From DASUAO01 sp035763745 (lineage in GTDB: Bacteria; Actinomycetota; Acidimicrobiia; IMCC26256; PALSA-555): a DNA stretch of 64,000 nucleotides. The notes below the pieces were generated by a model. That model saw only the letters and a list, made by a program, of their open reading frames with translations, was not told the origin of the DNA and ran no database searches. Below, one piece after another: positions 40,766 through 48,928 of the stretch. A program made the translations under genes and the position numbers. The DNA lies in NCBI GenBank assembly GCA_035763745.1, contig DASUAO010000021.1, forward strand, positions 108,082 through 172,081, read 5' to 3'. Every line of letters begins with the position of its first letter. Within the stretch, counting starts at the first letter, position 1.

Positions 40766-42193
40766 ATGAGTGCCGATCCCCGCTTCCTGGAGCGCACCCC
40801 GTTCTCACGCCTGATGGTGACGCACGCCGTGAGCGTGTGCGGCGACGCGTGCGTGGCCGCGTCCCTCGCCGGCTCGCTCTTCTTCGCCCAGCCGACGAAC
40901 GCCGCCCGGGGCGACATCCTCCTCTACCTGCTGCTGACGATGGCCCCGTTCGCGGTGCTCGCACCCGTCATGGGACCCGCGCTCGACCGGATCCGGGGTG
41001 GCCGCCGGATCATGGTGGTCGCGACGTGTCTGGCCCGGGCACTGCTCTGCCTGGGGATGGCGCAGTTCATCGTCGAGCCGTCGCCCGAAGGGCTGCTCAT
41101 CTATCCGCTCGCCTTCGGCGTGCTCGTCTCGCAGAAGACCTATTCGGTGGCGCGCGCCGCGCTCGTCCCGGCACTGGTCGACGACGAGAACGAACTGGTC
41201 CGCGCGAACTCGCGGCTCGCGATCATCAGCCTCATCGCCGGCATGGTCGGCGGCGGGCCGGCGTTCCTCGTGCAGACGTTGTTCGACGCGCGGTGGTCGC
41301 TCGTGCTCGCGATGATCGTGTTCGTGGTCGCCACGGTCGTGGCGACCAAGATCCCGCGCACCCAGGTGGTGCAGGACCCCTCCGAGGCGCAACTCGAGGC
41401 GCAGGAGATGCACCAGCCGAGCATCCTGCTCGCGGGCAGTGCGATGGCCGTGATCCGGGTCGCGGTCGGCGTGCTGGTGTTCCTCTCGGCGTTCTCCTTC
41501 AAGGACGACAAGTTCCAGCTCGGGGTCGTGCTCGGCGCGTACGCGGTCGGGGGATTCACCGGGAACCTGCTCGCACCGTTGGCGCGGCGGCACGTGCGCG
41601 AAGAGGTGATGATCGCCGTCTCCCTGCTGATGGCGGCGGCGTTCTCCCTCTTCGGCGGACTGACGGGCGGCACCGTGGGCGGGGCCTCGCTGGCCGCGAT
41701 CTCGGTGGCCATCGCGTCGTCGGCCGGCCGGGTCGGGTTCGACAGCCTCCTCCAGCGAGACGGTCCGGACGCCGCGCATGGCCGTGCGTTCGCCCGGTTC
41801 GAGACCCGGTTCCAGGTCGCCTGGGTCGCCGGCGCGCTCTTCGGGGTGGTGCCGTTCGGCGAGGGTGCCGGGCTGCTCGTGCTCGGGATCGTGCTGCTCG
41901 CCGCGGGACTGTCGTATCTCGCCGCGCTGCGTTCCGCGCGCACGCGGCCGCAGCGGACCACGCTGCGGCCCGAGGCCGTGGACCGGGCCTTCGACAAGGC
42001 GAAGGGCGAGCTGAAGGACCGGTATCGCCGAAATCGGGACGCGCGCCGCTCCGGCGCCCCGACGTCGCGTCGCGCACCCGACGATCGGAGCGGGGGCGCG
42101 CGGCGCCCGCCCGGATCGCCATCGCGGTCGAGCCCGGGACCGCGGCCGTCGGAGCCCCGTGAGCCACCGGACGCGTTCCCCGGCGGGAGCTGA
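40766..42193 (+). CDS. Major facilitator superfamily transporter
   Basis: 475 residues with about 12 hydrophobic segments between residues 20 and 395, including LLTMAPFAVLAPVMGPALDR followed by GGRRIMVV, the loop-2/3 signature of the superfamily. The last 70 residues are a hydrophilic, Arg/Pro/Ser-rich cytosolic tail. The substrate is unknown; the overall pattern resembles drug-efflux-type or MFS permeases of actinobacteria. It is divergent from ppk1 with 56 bases between starts. Confidence 0.8.
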   Translation: MSADPRFLERTPFSRLMVTHAVSVCGDACVAASLAGSLFFAQPTNAARGDILLYLLLTMAPFAVLAPVMGPALDRIRGGRRIMVVATCLARALLCLGMAQFIVEPSPEGLLIYPLAFGVLVSQKTYSVARAALVPALVDDENELVRANSRLAIISLIAGMVGGGPAFLVQTLFDARWSLVLAMIVFVVATVVATKIPRTQVVQDPSEAQLEAQEMHQPSILLAGSAMAVIRVAVGVLVFLSAFSFKDDKFQLGVVLGAYAVGGFTGNLLAPLARRHVREEVMIAVSLLMAAAFSLFGGLTGGTVGGASLAAISVAIASSAGRVGFDSLLQRDGPDAAHGRAFARFETRFQVAWVAGALFGVVPFGEGAGLLVLGIVLLAAGLSYLAALRSARTRPQRTTLRPEAVDRAFDKAKGELKDRYRRNRDARRSGAPTSRRAPDDRSGGARRPPGSPSRSSPGPRPSEPREPPDAFPGGS

Positions 42194-42291
42194 TGCCGAG
42201 CCGCGTCCGACCGCGGCGCGCATGTGCGCGCGGCGGGGGCTGACACCGAAACCCGCCGAGCCTCCGCGGGCGATCGCGCGCGCATCGCGGC

Positions 42292-42784
42292 ATGGACTTC
42301 GTGGTGCGGGCGATCGACGAGCCGGAGCTGCCCGCGTTCGCGCGGGCGGATGCAGCCGGATTCGGTGAGGACACGGCGAAGTTCGAGAACCTCCAGGGCG
42401 TCTGGATGGCCGAGGACCTCGAACGCACCCGGGCCGCGTTCGAGGGCGACGAGATCGTCGGCACCAGCCGCAACCACTCGTTCGAGCTGACGTTGCCAGG
42501 CGGGGCGCAGATCCCGGCCGCGGGGGTGAGCGCGGTCGCCGTGCTACCCACGCACACGAGGAGAGGTGTCCTGCGGGCGATGATGGCGGCGCTCTTCGAC
42601 GAGACGCGTGAGCGCGGGGAAGCCGTCTCGATGCTCACCGCGAGCCAGGGTGCGATCCATCAGCGGTTCGGGTTCGGCGTCTCGACGTTCGCGCGGAGCA
42701 TCTCGGTCGACGTCGTTCCCCGCCGAGTCGACCGACGCCATGTTCGCGTCGACCCCGCTCCCGTTCCCCTACACCTGGTTCTGA
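42292..42784 (+). pseudogene. Eis-family N-acetyltransferase with internal deletion
   Basis: Residues 1-143 are a good GNAT domain of the Eis type: VSAVAVLPTHTRRGVLRAMM binds acetyl-CoA, followed by SMLTASQGAIHQRFGFGVST. The frame then turns into unrelated residues. In the next reading frame, bases 42725-42784 encode ESTDAMFASTPLPFPYTWF and a stop, which matches the end of Eis proteins (mycobacterial Eis ends DAAFAS...F, with a catalytic C-terminal carboxylate). About 230 codons, including the second GNAT and sterol-carrier-like domains, are missing. So the gene has lost its middle and shifted frame. If the first frame were used instead it would run on to 42891 through palindromic repeats. 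Confidence 0.65.
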
Positions 42785-42806
42785 CCGCCCCGCCCCCGCT
42801 CATGAA

Positions 42807-42842
42807 GCGTCTCTCACACGCACATGGTGAGCTCAGGGACGC
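42807..42842. repeat. Palindromic repeat family B, degenerate copy
   Basis: GCGTCTCTCACACGCACATG on the left and GTGAGCTCAGGGACGC on the right form an imperfect palindrome related to the intact copy 20 bases downstream. Confidence 0.5.
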
Positions 42843-42861
42843 ACGTCCGGAAACTCGGTCC

Positions 42862-42899
42862 TGCGTCTCTCACCCCGCCATAGGCGGGTGAGAGACGCA
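42862..42899. repeat. Palindromic repeat family B, intact copy
   Basis: TGCGTCTCTCACC(C)CGCC (42862-42879) pairs with GGCGGGTGAGAGACGCA (42883-42899), three-base loop, one unpaired C as in the copy at 25182. It lies between two damaged or shortened convergent genes. Confidence 0.8.
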
Positions 42900-42916
42900 T
42901 CGAAGAGGTGGGGGAG

Positions 42917-43657
42917 TCAGGACCAGCCGCCGGTGGCGCCGGCCACCATGCCGAACGGGCCTGTCGGCCAGCGGAAGCAGTCGACCATCAGCTGGTCGAC
43001 CTGGTCGGCGGTCGCCACGCCCTCGTCGACGACGCGCTTGGCCTCGGCGATCATCGCGAAGTACACGCGGTTCGCGACGAAGCCCCACGCGGTCGGGGCG
43101 TCGTTGACGACGACCGGATGCTTGCCGCACCGGCTGGCGACGTCGCTGACCGTCGCGATCGTCTCGTCGCTCGTGTCGCGGGTGCGGACGATCTCGGCCA
43201 ACGCCATGACGGGCGCCGGTGACGCCCAGTGCCAGCCCACGATCCGGTCGGGTCGGTCGGTCGCCGCGGCCATCGCCGCGATCGGGTACCCCGACGTGTT
43301 GGACGCGAGGATCGTCGCGTCGGGTGCGATGCGGTCGAGGTCGCGGAACACCTTGATCTTCAGGTCGAGTCGCTCGGGGACCGCCTCGACGACCAGGTCG
43401 GTGGCCGCCGCCTCCTCGAACGACGAGGTGAACGTGAGCCGTGCCAGCGCGGCATCGGCCTCCTCGCGGGTGAGCTTGCCGCGCTCGACACCCCGCTCGA
43501 ACCCGTAGCGCCCGGCGGTGGCGTGCTCGCGTCCGCGCGCCACTGCGTCCGGGTCGATGTCGAAGCACGTGGTCTCGAAGCCGGCCGTCGCACAGACCTG
43601 GGCGATGCCGCTCCCCATGACCCCGGCCCCCAGCACACCGATCGTCGTCGCACTCAC
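42917..43657 (-). CDS. 3-hydroxyacyl-CoA dehydrogenase, short C-terminus
   Basis: 246 residues; typical 3-hydroxybutyryl-CoA dehydrogenases have about 280. The NAD motif IGVLGAGVMGSGIAQVCA is intact, SNTSGYPI and GWHWASPAPVMALAEIV carry the Ser, His and Glu of the active site, and VVNDAPTAWGFVANRVYF begins the C-terminal helical domain. The protein ends at GPFGMVAGATGGWS, where relatives continue about 35 residues more with the dimer helices. The stop lies 17 bases from an intact palindromic repeat, so recent truncation is possible; a naturally short subgroup is the alternative. GTG 43657 overlaps the stop of the DUF2342 gene (GTGA). Confidence 0.8.
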   Translation of the reverse strand: MSATTIGVLGAGVMGSGIAQVCATAGFETTCFDIDPDAVARGREHATAGRYGFERGVERGKLTREEADAALARLTFTSSFEEAAATDLVVEAVPERLDLKIKVFRDLDRIAPDATILASNTSGYPIAAMAAATDRPDRIVGWHWASPAPVMALAEIVRTRDTSDETIATVSDVASRCGKHPVVVNDAPTAWGFVANRVYFAMIAEAKRVVDEGVATADQVDQLMVDCFRWPTGPFGMVAGATGGWS

Positions 43658-45015
43658 GTGTCGCCCCCCTCGTTCGGGTTCGGGTTCGGGTTCGGGTTCG
43701 GGTTCGGGTTCGGGTTCGGGTTCGGGTTCTCGTCGTCCGGGTCGAGGTCGATGCGCGCGAGCCAGAGCCCGGGCGCCTCGAGCTCGTTCAGCGTGGGCTC
43801 ACGCGTCGCGTCGTCCCAGAGCCGGTTCAGACCCTCGGCGCCAGCGCGCTCGACGACCCCCCGACAGAACGCGCCACCCCGCTCGTAGTCCTCCCGGTCG
43901 GTCGCGAGCCCGAGCAGACCTCCGATGAACTGCTCGGCCTCGCCCCGCTCGATGCGGTGCCGGGCCATCGCCTCGTGCACCCGATCGAACGACGTGATCA
44001 GCGGTCGCCCGACGCGCGTGACGATCTCGTCGGCGAAGCCCCCGAGTACGCCGTGGAAGACGCGCGCGCGGGCGAGCAGCGCGTGCTGGCGTTCGCTGCG
44101 GAGCGCGCCGAGCAGCTCTTCCGGCTGGGCTGCGAGCGCACGGATCGACTCGGGGTCGCGGGGGTCGAGGTTCTCGAAGCGGCCGTCGAGGCGCGTCTCG
44201 AGGGCATCGGCGTCGACGTCGTACGCGGACACGTAGTCGGTCGCGAGGTCGACGAGTCGCTGGCTGACCCACGGCACCCCGCGGACGCCGGCGTGCACGG
44301 CCTCGTGGATGGCCACGTAGAAGCGCAGGTCGGTGCGATCCAGCGTCCAGTCCTTCTCGAACTGGTCGAGGTTGGGGATCACGAACACGAGCCCAGGGGG
44401 ATCGGACGTCGGGAGGGGAAGGTCGTAGCGACCGAGCGCGTGGGTGGAGAGATGGCCGATCATCGACCCCGCCTGCACGCCGAGCAGCAAGGGGGCGAGC
44501 ACCGGGAGGATGGCGCTGAAGGGGTCGCCCGCGTCGGCATCCCCCTCCTCGGGGAGCAGCTCGCGCAGCGCTTCGGGTGAGAGCGCGCTCCCCAGGGTCG
44601 TCGCGAGCACCTCCAGCACGCCTCGCAGGGCGTCGAGGTGCAACGTGGCCCAGTCCTGGCGTGCGATCGCCCGCACCGGAGCGGAGAACGCCGTGCTCAG
44701 GCCGGTCTCGGTGACGACGTGCGTCTGCGCGGCCCGGGCCAGCTCCTCGACCTGGTGCTGGTCGTCGGCGCCGATCGTCGGCTCGGCCGTACCGCCCGTC
44801 GCCATCGCGGTCGCGACCTGGCGGGCGACCTCGAGGTTGAGCGGACCCTGCGACTGGAGCATCCGGGTGACCTCGCTCAGATCGATGCCCGAGAGGTCGA
44901 TCCCGGAGAAGTCGAGTCCGGGGAGGCCCGGGAAATCGGGGAACCCCGGGAACGGGCCACCGTCGCCGTCGGGCTCTTCGGGGTCCGGATCCCCGGGTTG
45001 AGGTCTGTCGTCCAC
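43654..45015 (-). CDS. DUF2342 zinc-dependent metalloprotease-like protein
   Basis: 453 residues. The N-terminal 45 residues are Pro/Gly/Asp-rich. The conserved domain contains a zinc-protease motif H237-E-A-V-H241 (FYVAIHEAVHAGVRG), with a likely third ligand in the following helices. Homologues (such as Rv3195) are found in actinobacteria and are often labelled F420-biosynthesis-associated; the Mtb gene is next to ylbL/UPF0182 homologues, which here lie 6 kb away. The C-terminus ends in nine Pro-Asn dipeptides encoded by a hexanucleotide tandem repeat, then EGGDT. GTG 45015 has a TANNNT box six bases upstream. Confidence 0.85.
   Translation of the reverse strand: MDDRPQPGDPDPEEPDGDGGPFPGFPDFPGLPGLDFSGIDLSGIDLSEVTRMLQSQGPLNLEVARQVATAMATGGTAEPTIGADDQHQVEELARAAQTHVVTETGLSTAFSAPVRAIARQDWATLHLDALRGVLEVLATTLGSALSPEALRELLPEEGDADAGDPFSAILPVLAPLLLGVQAGSMIGHLSTHALGRYDLPLPTSDPPGLVFVIPNLDQFEKDWTLDRTDLRFYVAIHEAVHAGVRGVPWVSQRLVDLATDYVSAYDVDADALETRLDGRFENLDPRDPESIRALAAQPEELLGALRSERQHALLARARVFHGVLGGFADEIVTRVGRPLITSFDRVHEAMARHRIERGEAEQFIGGLLGLATDREDYERGGAFCRGVVERAGAEGLNRLWDDATREPTLNELEAPGLWLARIDLDPDDENPNPNPNPNPNPNPNPNPNEGGDT
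43672..43729. repeat. Hexanucleotide tandem repeat (GTTCGG)9
   Basis: Nine perfect GTTCGG units (plus GTTC) on the + strand. On the coding strand they read CCGAAC, giving a (Pro-Asn) tail to the DUF2342 protein. Because the unit is six bases, slippage changes tail length by two residues and never the frame. Confidence 0.95.
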
Positions 45016-45021
45016 GCGGCA

Positions 45022-45027
45022 AGTCTA
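45022..45027 (-). promoter_or_regulatory. -10 element for leaderless start of the DUF2342 gene
   Basis: TAGACT on the minus strand, six bases before GTG 45015. The divergent epimerase-like gene starts only five bases beyond the element. Confidence 0.5.
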
Positions 45028-45032
45028 GGGAG

Positions 45033-46085
45033 ATGGTCTCGATCGCAGTCACCGGGGCGTCGGGGCTCGTCGGCGGCGCACTCGTCGCCGAGCTCGCCGA
45101 CGCACCCGAGGTCACGCGCATCGTCGGCATCGATGTGCGAGTGCCGCAACGCCAGGCTCCCGGACTCGAATTCCGCCTCGCCGACGTCGCGCACTCCGAG
45201 CTGAAGCCGCTCCTCGAGGGCGTCGACGTGCTCGTGCACCTCGCATCCGTCGTCGACCCGATCCCCGACGAGCACCTCATGGCGCGCATCAACGTCGGTG
45301 GCACGCGCCGAGCACTCGACGCGGCCGCGGCCGTCGGGGTGCGCAAGGTCGTGCGCGTGTCGTCGACGGCCGTGTACGGCGCGTGGGCCAACAACGCGGT
45401 CCCACTCGACGAGGATGCGGCGCTCCGACCGAACGCCGCATTCACCCCCGCGGTGCAGGGCGCCGAGATCGAGCGGCTGCTCGCGGAGTGGCGCGAGGAC
45501 CACCCCGGGGTCGTCGTCACGACGCTGCGTTCGGCCCCCGTGCTCGGGCCAGGTGCCGAGCGCCTCCCGTCCCGCCTGCTGCTCGGCCGCCCGGCGCTAC
45601 GCCTCCGCAACGCCGCGCCGCTCCTGCAGGCCACCCACGTCGACGACCTCGTCGCCGCGCTCGCGCTCGTGGTCCTCGAGGACCATCCCGGGACGTTCAA
45701 CGTGGCGGCCGACGGATGGCTCGAGCCGGCGGACCTGCGGGCGCTCCTCCCACCCAGTCTCGTCCCGGCGCTGCCCGCCGGGCTCGTCGAGCGACTGCTC
45801 GCACGGTCGTGGGCGACGGGGCTGGGCGACATCCCCCCGGGGGTCGTGCCCTACCTCCGGCACCCGTGGGTGGTGGCGAACGACCGGCTGAAGGCGATCG
45901 GGTGGCGTCCCCGGCACTCGAACGAGGAGGCGGTCCGGGACGGCCTCGCAGCGATGGGGCCGCCGCCCCGTCGCGGCGCCCTCGCCGGTGCCGTGCTCGC
46001 CGCGGCGCTCGGCGCAGGTCTGACGGCGTGGCTCCTCAGACGGCGGCGAGGTGCTCGGCGCGCCAGGCGTCCCACTCGTCGGTGA
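45033..46085 (+). CDS. NAD-dependent epimerase/dehydratase-like protein lacking YxxxK
   Basis: 350 residues. The Rossmann motif GASGLVGG (about 9-16) and the family phrase VVRVSSTAVYGAWANNAVPLDE are present, so it is an extended-SDR protein. Where active members have Tyr-x-x-x-Lys (as in YGRQKAE), this one has TPAVQGAE, so the catalytic Tyr and Lys are replaced by Pro and Gly. It may bind a nucleotide or lipid substrate without the usual redox chemistry. The C-terminus has a membrane helix (ALAGAVLAAALGAGLTAWLL) and a basic end. An AGGGAG precedes ATG 45033. Its 3' end overlaps the convergent siroheme decarboxylase gene by 50 bases. Confidence 0.75.
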   Translation: MVSIAVTGASGLVGGALVAELADAPEVTRIVGIDVRVPQRQAPGLEFRLADVAHSELKPLLEGVDVLVHLASVVDPIPDEHLMARINVGGTRRALDAAAAVGVRKVVRVSSTAVYGAWANNAVPLDEDAALRPNAAFTPAVQGAEIERLLAEWREDHPGVVVTTLRSAPVLGPGAERLPSRLLLGRPALRLRNAAPLLQATHVDDLVAALALVVLEDHPGTFNVAADGWLEPADLRALLPPSLVPALPAGLVERLLARSWATGLGDIPPGVVPYLRHPWVVANDRLKAIGWRPRHSNEEAVRDGLAAMGPPPRRGALAGAVLAAALGAGLTAWLLRRRRGARRARRPTRR

Positions 46086-47088
46086 AGTAGCGCACGCGCG
46101 TCTTCTTGTACTCCTTCACCGACCAGAGCAACGTGTACTCGTCGATGCCGGTCTCGTCGCGGATCGCGGCGATCGTCTCCTCGCACTCCTTGGCGTTCAT
46201 CCCGTGCACCATCGTGAAGACCGAGTACGGCCAGTCGTCGTAGGTGGGACGCCGGTAGCAGTGGCTCACCCGGGAGAACCCGGCCATCTGCGGTGCGAGC
46301 TCCTCGAGACGGTCCTCGGGGACGGCCCACACCCCCATCGCGTTCGCCTTGTACCCGGCGTTGCGGTGGTTCATGACCGCGGCGAAGCGACGCATGAGCT
46401 TGCGCTCCTTGAACGACGCGAGCGACGCGAGGACGTCGGCCTCGTCGCACCCGATCAGCTCGGCCTGCGCGGCGAACGGCCGCTCGACGAGCGGGAGGTC
46501 CTCCTGGACGACCCGGATCGTCGCGATCTCGAGGTCGGTGAGGTCGGGGGCGAGCATCTCGGGCTTGCGCTCCGGACGCTCGTGCTCGAGGACCTCCGTG
46601 CGGGCGTCCGTCGCGGTCTTGCCCGTCATGTCGAGCTTCACGCCGATCTTGTAGAGCTTCAGCGTGGGCAGAGGGCGGGTCACGGTCGCGCCGCTCGCCT
46701 CGTGGAGCACGTCGATGTGGGCCTGGAGGTCGTCGCCGGGCGGGACCGCGATCGTGTACCAGAGGTTGAACGCGTGGTTGCGCTTGTAGTTGTGCGAGAC
46801 CCCGGGGTGCTCGCTGATGAGCGCCGCGGCGGCCTCGAGGCGGTCCGGGTCGATCTTGGCGGCGACAAGGGCGGACCCGTAGCCCAGCGCGCGCGTGTCG
46901 AAGATCGCCGAGAGCTGGCGCAGCACGTTGGCGTCCTTGACGTGCGCGACGCGGGCGCGGACCTCCGGCTCGTCGACACCGAGGCGCTCCGCGAGCACCC
47001 CGTACGGCCGCGGGTCGAGGGGGAAGTCCCATTGCACTGCGTTCAGCAGCTCGCGATCGAGTTCGGTCAGCTCGCTGGTGTCGGCCAT
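46036..47088 (-). CDS. ahbAB: Fused siroheme decarboxylase (AhbA-AhbB/NirDL-like)
   Basis: 350 residues with two successive AsnC/Lrp-like units. The first (about 5-160) has LDRELLNAVQWDFPLDPRPY, a helix-turn-helix-like region, and HNYKRNHAFNLWYTIAVPP; the second (about 175-345) has LEIATIRVVQEDLPLVERPF, MRRFAAVMNHRNAGYKANAM and SHCYRRPTYDDWPYSVFTM. SHCYRRP, NYKR and WPY/LWYT are hallmarks of siroheme decarboxylases, which convert siroheme to didecarboxysiroheme for haem d1 or the alternative haem b route; AhbA and AhbB are usually separate chains. It is not a DNA-binding regulator despite the fold. No nir or other ahb genes are nearby. Confidence 0.85.
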   Translation of the reverse strand: MADTSELTELDRELLNAVQWDFPLDPRPYGVLAERLGVDEPEVRARVAHVKDANVLRQLSAIFDTRALGYGSALVAAKIDPDRLEAAAALISEHPGVSHNYKRNHAFNLWYTIAVPPGDDLQAHIDVLHEASGATVTRPLPTLKLYKIGVKLDMTGKTATDARTEVLEHERPERKPEMLAPDLTDLEIATIRVVQEDLPLVERPFAAQAELIGCDEADVLASLASFKERKLMRRFAAVMNHRNAGYKANAMGVWAVPEDRLEELAPQMAGFSRVSHCYRRPTYDDWPYSVFTMVHGMNAKECEETIAAIRDETGIDEYTLLWSVKEYKKTRVRYFTDEWDAWRAEHLAAV

Positions 47089-47158
47089 GGGCCCCATCGT
47101 CGCACGATCTCCCGTTGGCGGCGAACCCGGTGATGGTCCGGTGGGCCGATCGAGCGGA

Positions 47159-48355
47159 TCACGTCTGGAGCGCGGCGAGCCCGATGGCGTCGGCCGGGCG
47201 CTCGCCGAGCGATGCGTCGATCCGTCGCCGCTTGCCGTCGCGCCACACGGTCAGCTCCACCGGGTCGCCCGGTCGCAGGCGCGAGATCGCGCTGGCGAGC
47301 TCGCCGACGTCGGTGATCCGTCGCTCGCCGATCGCGGTGACGACGTCACCCACGATCAGGCCCGCGGCCGCGCCCGGCCCGGCGGCGGTCACCGCCTGCA
47401 CCCGAGCACCGCCACCGTCTCGTTCGGTCTCGTCCACCGCGTACGTGCCCAGCCATCCGTGGGCTGCGCGCCCCGCCGTCGTCAGCTGGTCGGCGACGGT
47501 CCGGGCCGCATCGATCGGGACGGCGTGCCCCGGTGTCGACCCGCTGAGGATCGCGACGACCGCCCCGGACTCGTCGAGGAGGACCCCGCCCCCCGTGCCG
47601 GCGCCGTCCTCGAGATCGGTGCCGAGCATCCCGACCATGACCCGCCCGGCGGGATCGCCGAGGATCATGTCGAGACCGCTCACGATCCCCTCGTTCGCCC
47701 ACCGACGCTGCGATGCGCTCGCACCCACCGCGAGGACCCAGGTCCCGACGGTCACGTCGTCGGCGGAGCCCATCCGGGCACCGGGGGCGTCGGCGCCGTC
47801 GGCCCGGAGGACGGCCAGGTCGGTCTCGGGGTCGCCGCCGAGCAGCTCGGCCGGCACCACGGATCCGTCGGAGGTCGTGACCGTGATCGTGGCACCGCCG
47901 GCGACCAGCGACACGTTCGTCAGGATCCGGTCGTCGCCCAGGACGATGCCGGTCCCGCCCCGGTCCTCACCGGCATCGCCTCCGACGGTCCGGACGGAGA
48001 CGACGCTCGGGCTGACCGTCGCGACGAGCCCGGCGGTCCGATCGACGCCGAGCTCCGGGAACGCGGGGACGAACGCGGCGCGCGCCTCCGGTGCCCCGTC
48101 GCCGAACCCTCCGGTCGCCAGGACGACGCCCAAGGCCACGATCGCGCCGCAGACGGCACCGGCCAGCGCGGCGCCGAGCACGCTCCGCCAGGGCTGGGCT
48201 GCGGGAGCGGCCGACGTCGCCACGGCACCGAGCTCGCTCGGGTGCGACCAGACGCGGTCCAGGGGGTGGGGCAGCGGTCCGCGACCCTCGGGCCCGTCCC
48301 GATCCGGGTCGGGCTGATCCGAACGCGTCGGGTCGTCGGGATCCCGTTCCACCAT
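47159..48355 (-). CDS. HtrA-like pseudoprotease with PDZ domain
   Basis: 398 residues. An acidic N-terminus and one membrane helix (about 58-82) precede an S1C-type protease domain and a PDZ domain (GLIVGDVVTAIGERRITDVGEL, about 320-390). Compared with HtrA at 27076, the catalytic His is Ser149 (ILTNVSLVAGG against VVTNNHVVEGA) and, in an ungapped alignment, the catalytic Ser is Gly255 (AGTGGGVLLD against GNSGGPLLD); only Asp179 (DPETDLAVL) remains. It should not be proteolytic, and probably acts as a membrane-bound peptide-binding scaffold. ATG 48355 has a TANNNT element eight bases upstream. Confidence 0.85.
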   Translation of the reverse strand: MVERDPDDPTRSDQPDPDRDGPEGRGPLPHPLDRVWSHPSELGAVATSAAPAAQPWRSVLGAALAGAVCGAIVALGVVLATGGFGDGAPEARAAFVPAFPELGVDRTAGLVATVSPSVVSVRTVGGDAGEDRGGTGIVLGDDRILTNVSLVAGGATITVTTSDGSVVPAELLGGDPETDLAVLRADGADAPGARMGSADDVTVGTWVLAVGASASQRRWANEGIVSGLDMILGDPAGRVMVGMLGTDLEDGAGTGGGVLLDESGAVVAILSGSTPGHAVPIDAARTVADQLTTAGRAAHGWLGTYAVDETERDGGGARVQAVTAAGPGAAAGLIVGDVVTAIGERRITDVGELASAISRLRPGDPVELTVWRDGKRRRIDASLGERPADAIGLAALQT

Positions 48356-48363
48356 GCCCAGTC

Positions 48364-48369
48364 AGTGTA
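48364..48369 (-). promoter_or_regulatory. -10 element for the HtrA-like pseudoprotease gene
   Basis: TACACT on the minus strand, eight bases before ATG 48355. Confidence 0.45.
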
Positions 48370-48429
48370 AGGAGCAACCTCGCCCGGGCGACCGCGGGTC
48401 GGCCCATCGTCCCCCGAACCCGGCACCAC

Positions 48430-48435
48430 TACGAT
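48430..48435 (+). promoter_or_regulatory. -10 element for leaderless start of moaE
   Basis: TACGAT six bases before GTG 48442. Confidence 0.5.
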
Positions 48436-48441
48436 TGGTCC

Positions 48442-48924
48442 GTGCCCGAGGCAGTACCGACGTCCGATTGGGTCGCGATCACCGCGGACCCGTTGCCCCT
48501 CACGGAGGCCACGGCGTGGGCTGCCACTCCCGGCGCTGGAGCCGTCGTGTCGTTCCTCGGTGTGGTCCGAGACCACTCGGAGGGGCGCGAAGGGGTCGAG
48601 GCGATCGACTACGAGGCCTACGAGACCGAGGCGCACAATCGGCTCGAGGACGTCGCAGCAGAGGTGCGGCGCCGGTGGCCGATGGTGGAGCGCCTCGTGC
48701 TCGTCCACCGGGTCGGTGAGGTGGCCCTCTCCGAGGCCTCGGTCGCCGTGGTGGTCTCGACGCCGCATCGTCCCGAGGCGTTCGAGGCAGCCCGATTCGC
48801 GATCGACACCCTGAAGGAGACGGTCCCGATCTGGAAGCGGGAGCGCTGGGGCGAGGGGTCCGACTGGGCCACCAGCGGGGTGCCCGTGCGGGCGGTGCGC
48901 GAGCGCGCCGTCGCGGAGCAGTAG
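48442..48924 (+). CDS. moaE: Molybdopterin synthase catalytic subunit MoaE
   Basis: 160 residues. Family landmarks are GAGAVVSFLGVVRDHSEGR, IDYEAYETEAHNRLEDVA, LVHRVGEVALSEASVAVVV (both in pieces) and the active-site region DTLKETVPIWKRE with conserved Lys residues. MoaE inserts sulfur from MoaD into precursor Z to make molybdopterin. moaD and other cofactor genes are not in the window. Start GTG 48442 is supported by a TANNNT box. The mreB-like gene begins four bases after the stop, so the two are likely cotranscribed. Confidence 0.92.
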   Translation: MPEAVPTSDWVAITADPLPLTEATAWAATPGAGAVVSFLGVVRDHSEGREGVEAIDYEAYETEAHNRLEDVAAEVRRRWPMVERLVLVHRVGEVALSEASVAVVVSTPHRPEAFEAARFAIDTLKETVPIWKRERWGEGSDWATSGVPVRAVRERAVAEQ

Positions 48925-48928
48925 TCGG

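Noticed and set aside
43672..43729. GTTCGG array considered as a telomere-like or regulatory repeat
   Set aside because: It lies fully inside a conserved coding sequence and encodes an in-frame Pro-Asn tail, so no chromosomal end is implied.
46036..47088. AsnC/Lrp transcription regulator
   Set aside because: The AsnC-like fold is doubled and carries siroheme decarboxylase residues (SHCYRRP, NYKR and aromatic-rich strands); the decarboxylase reading is better.
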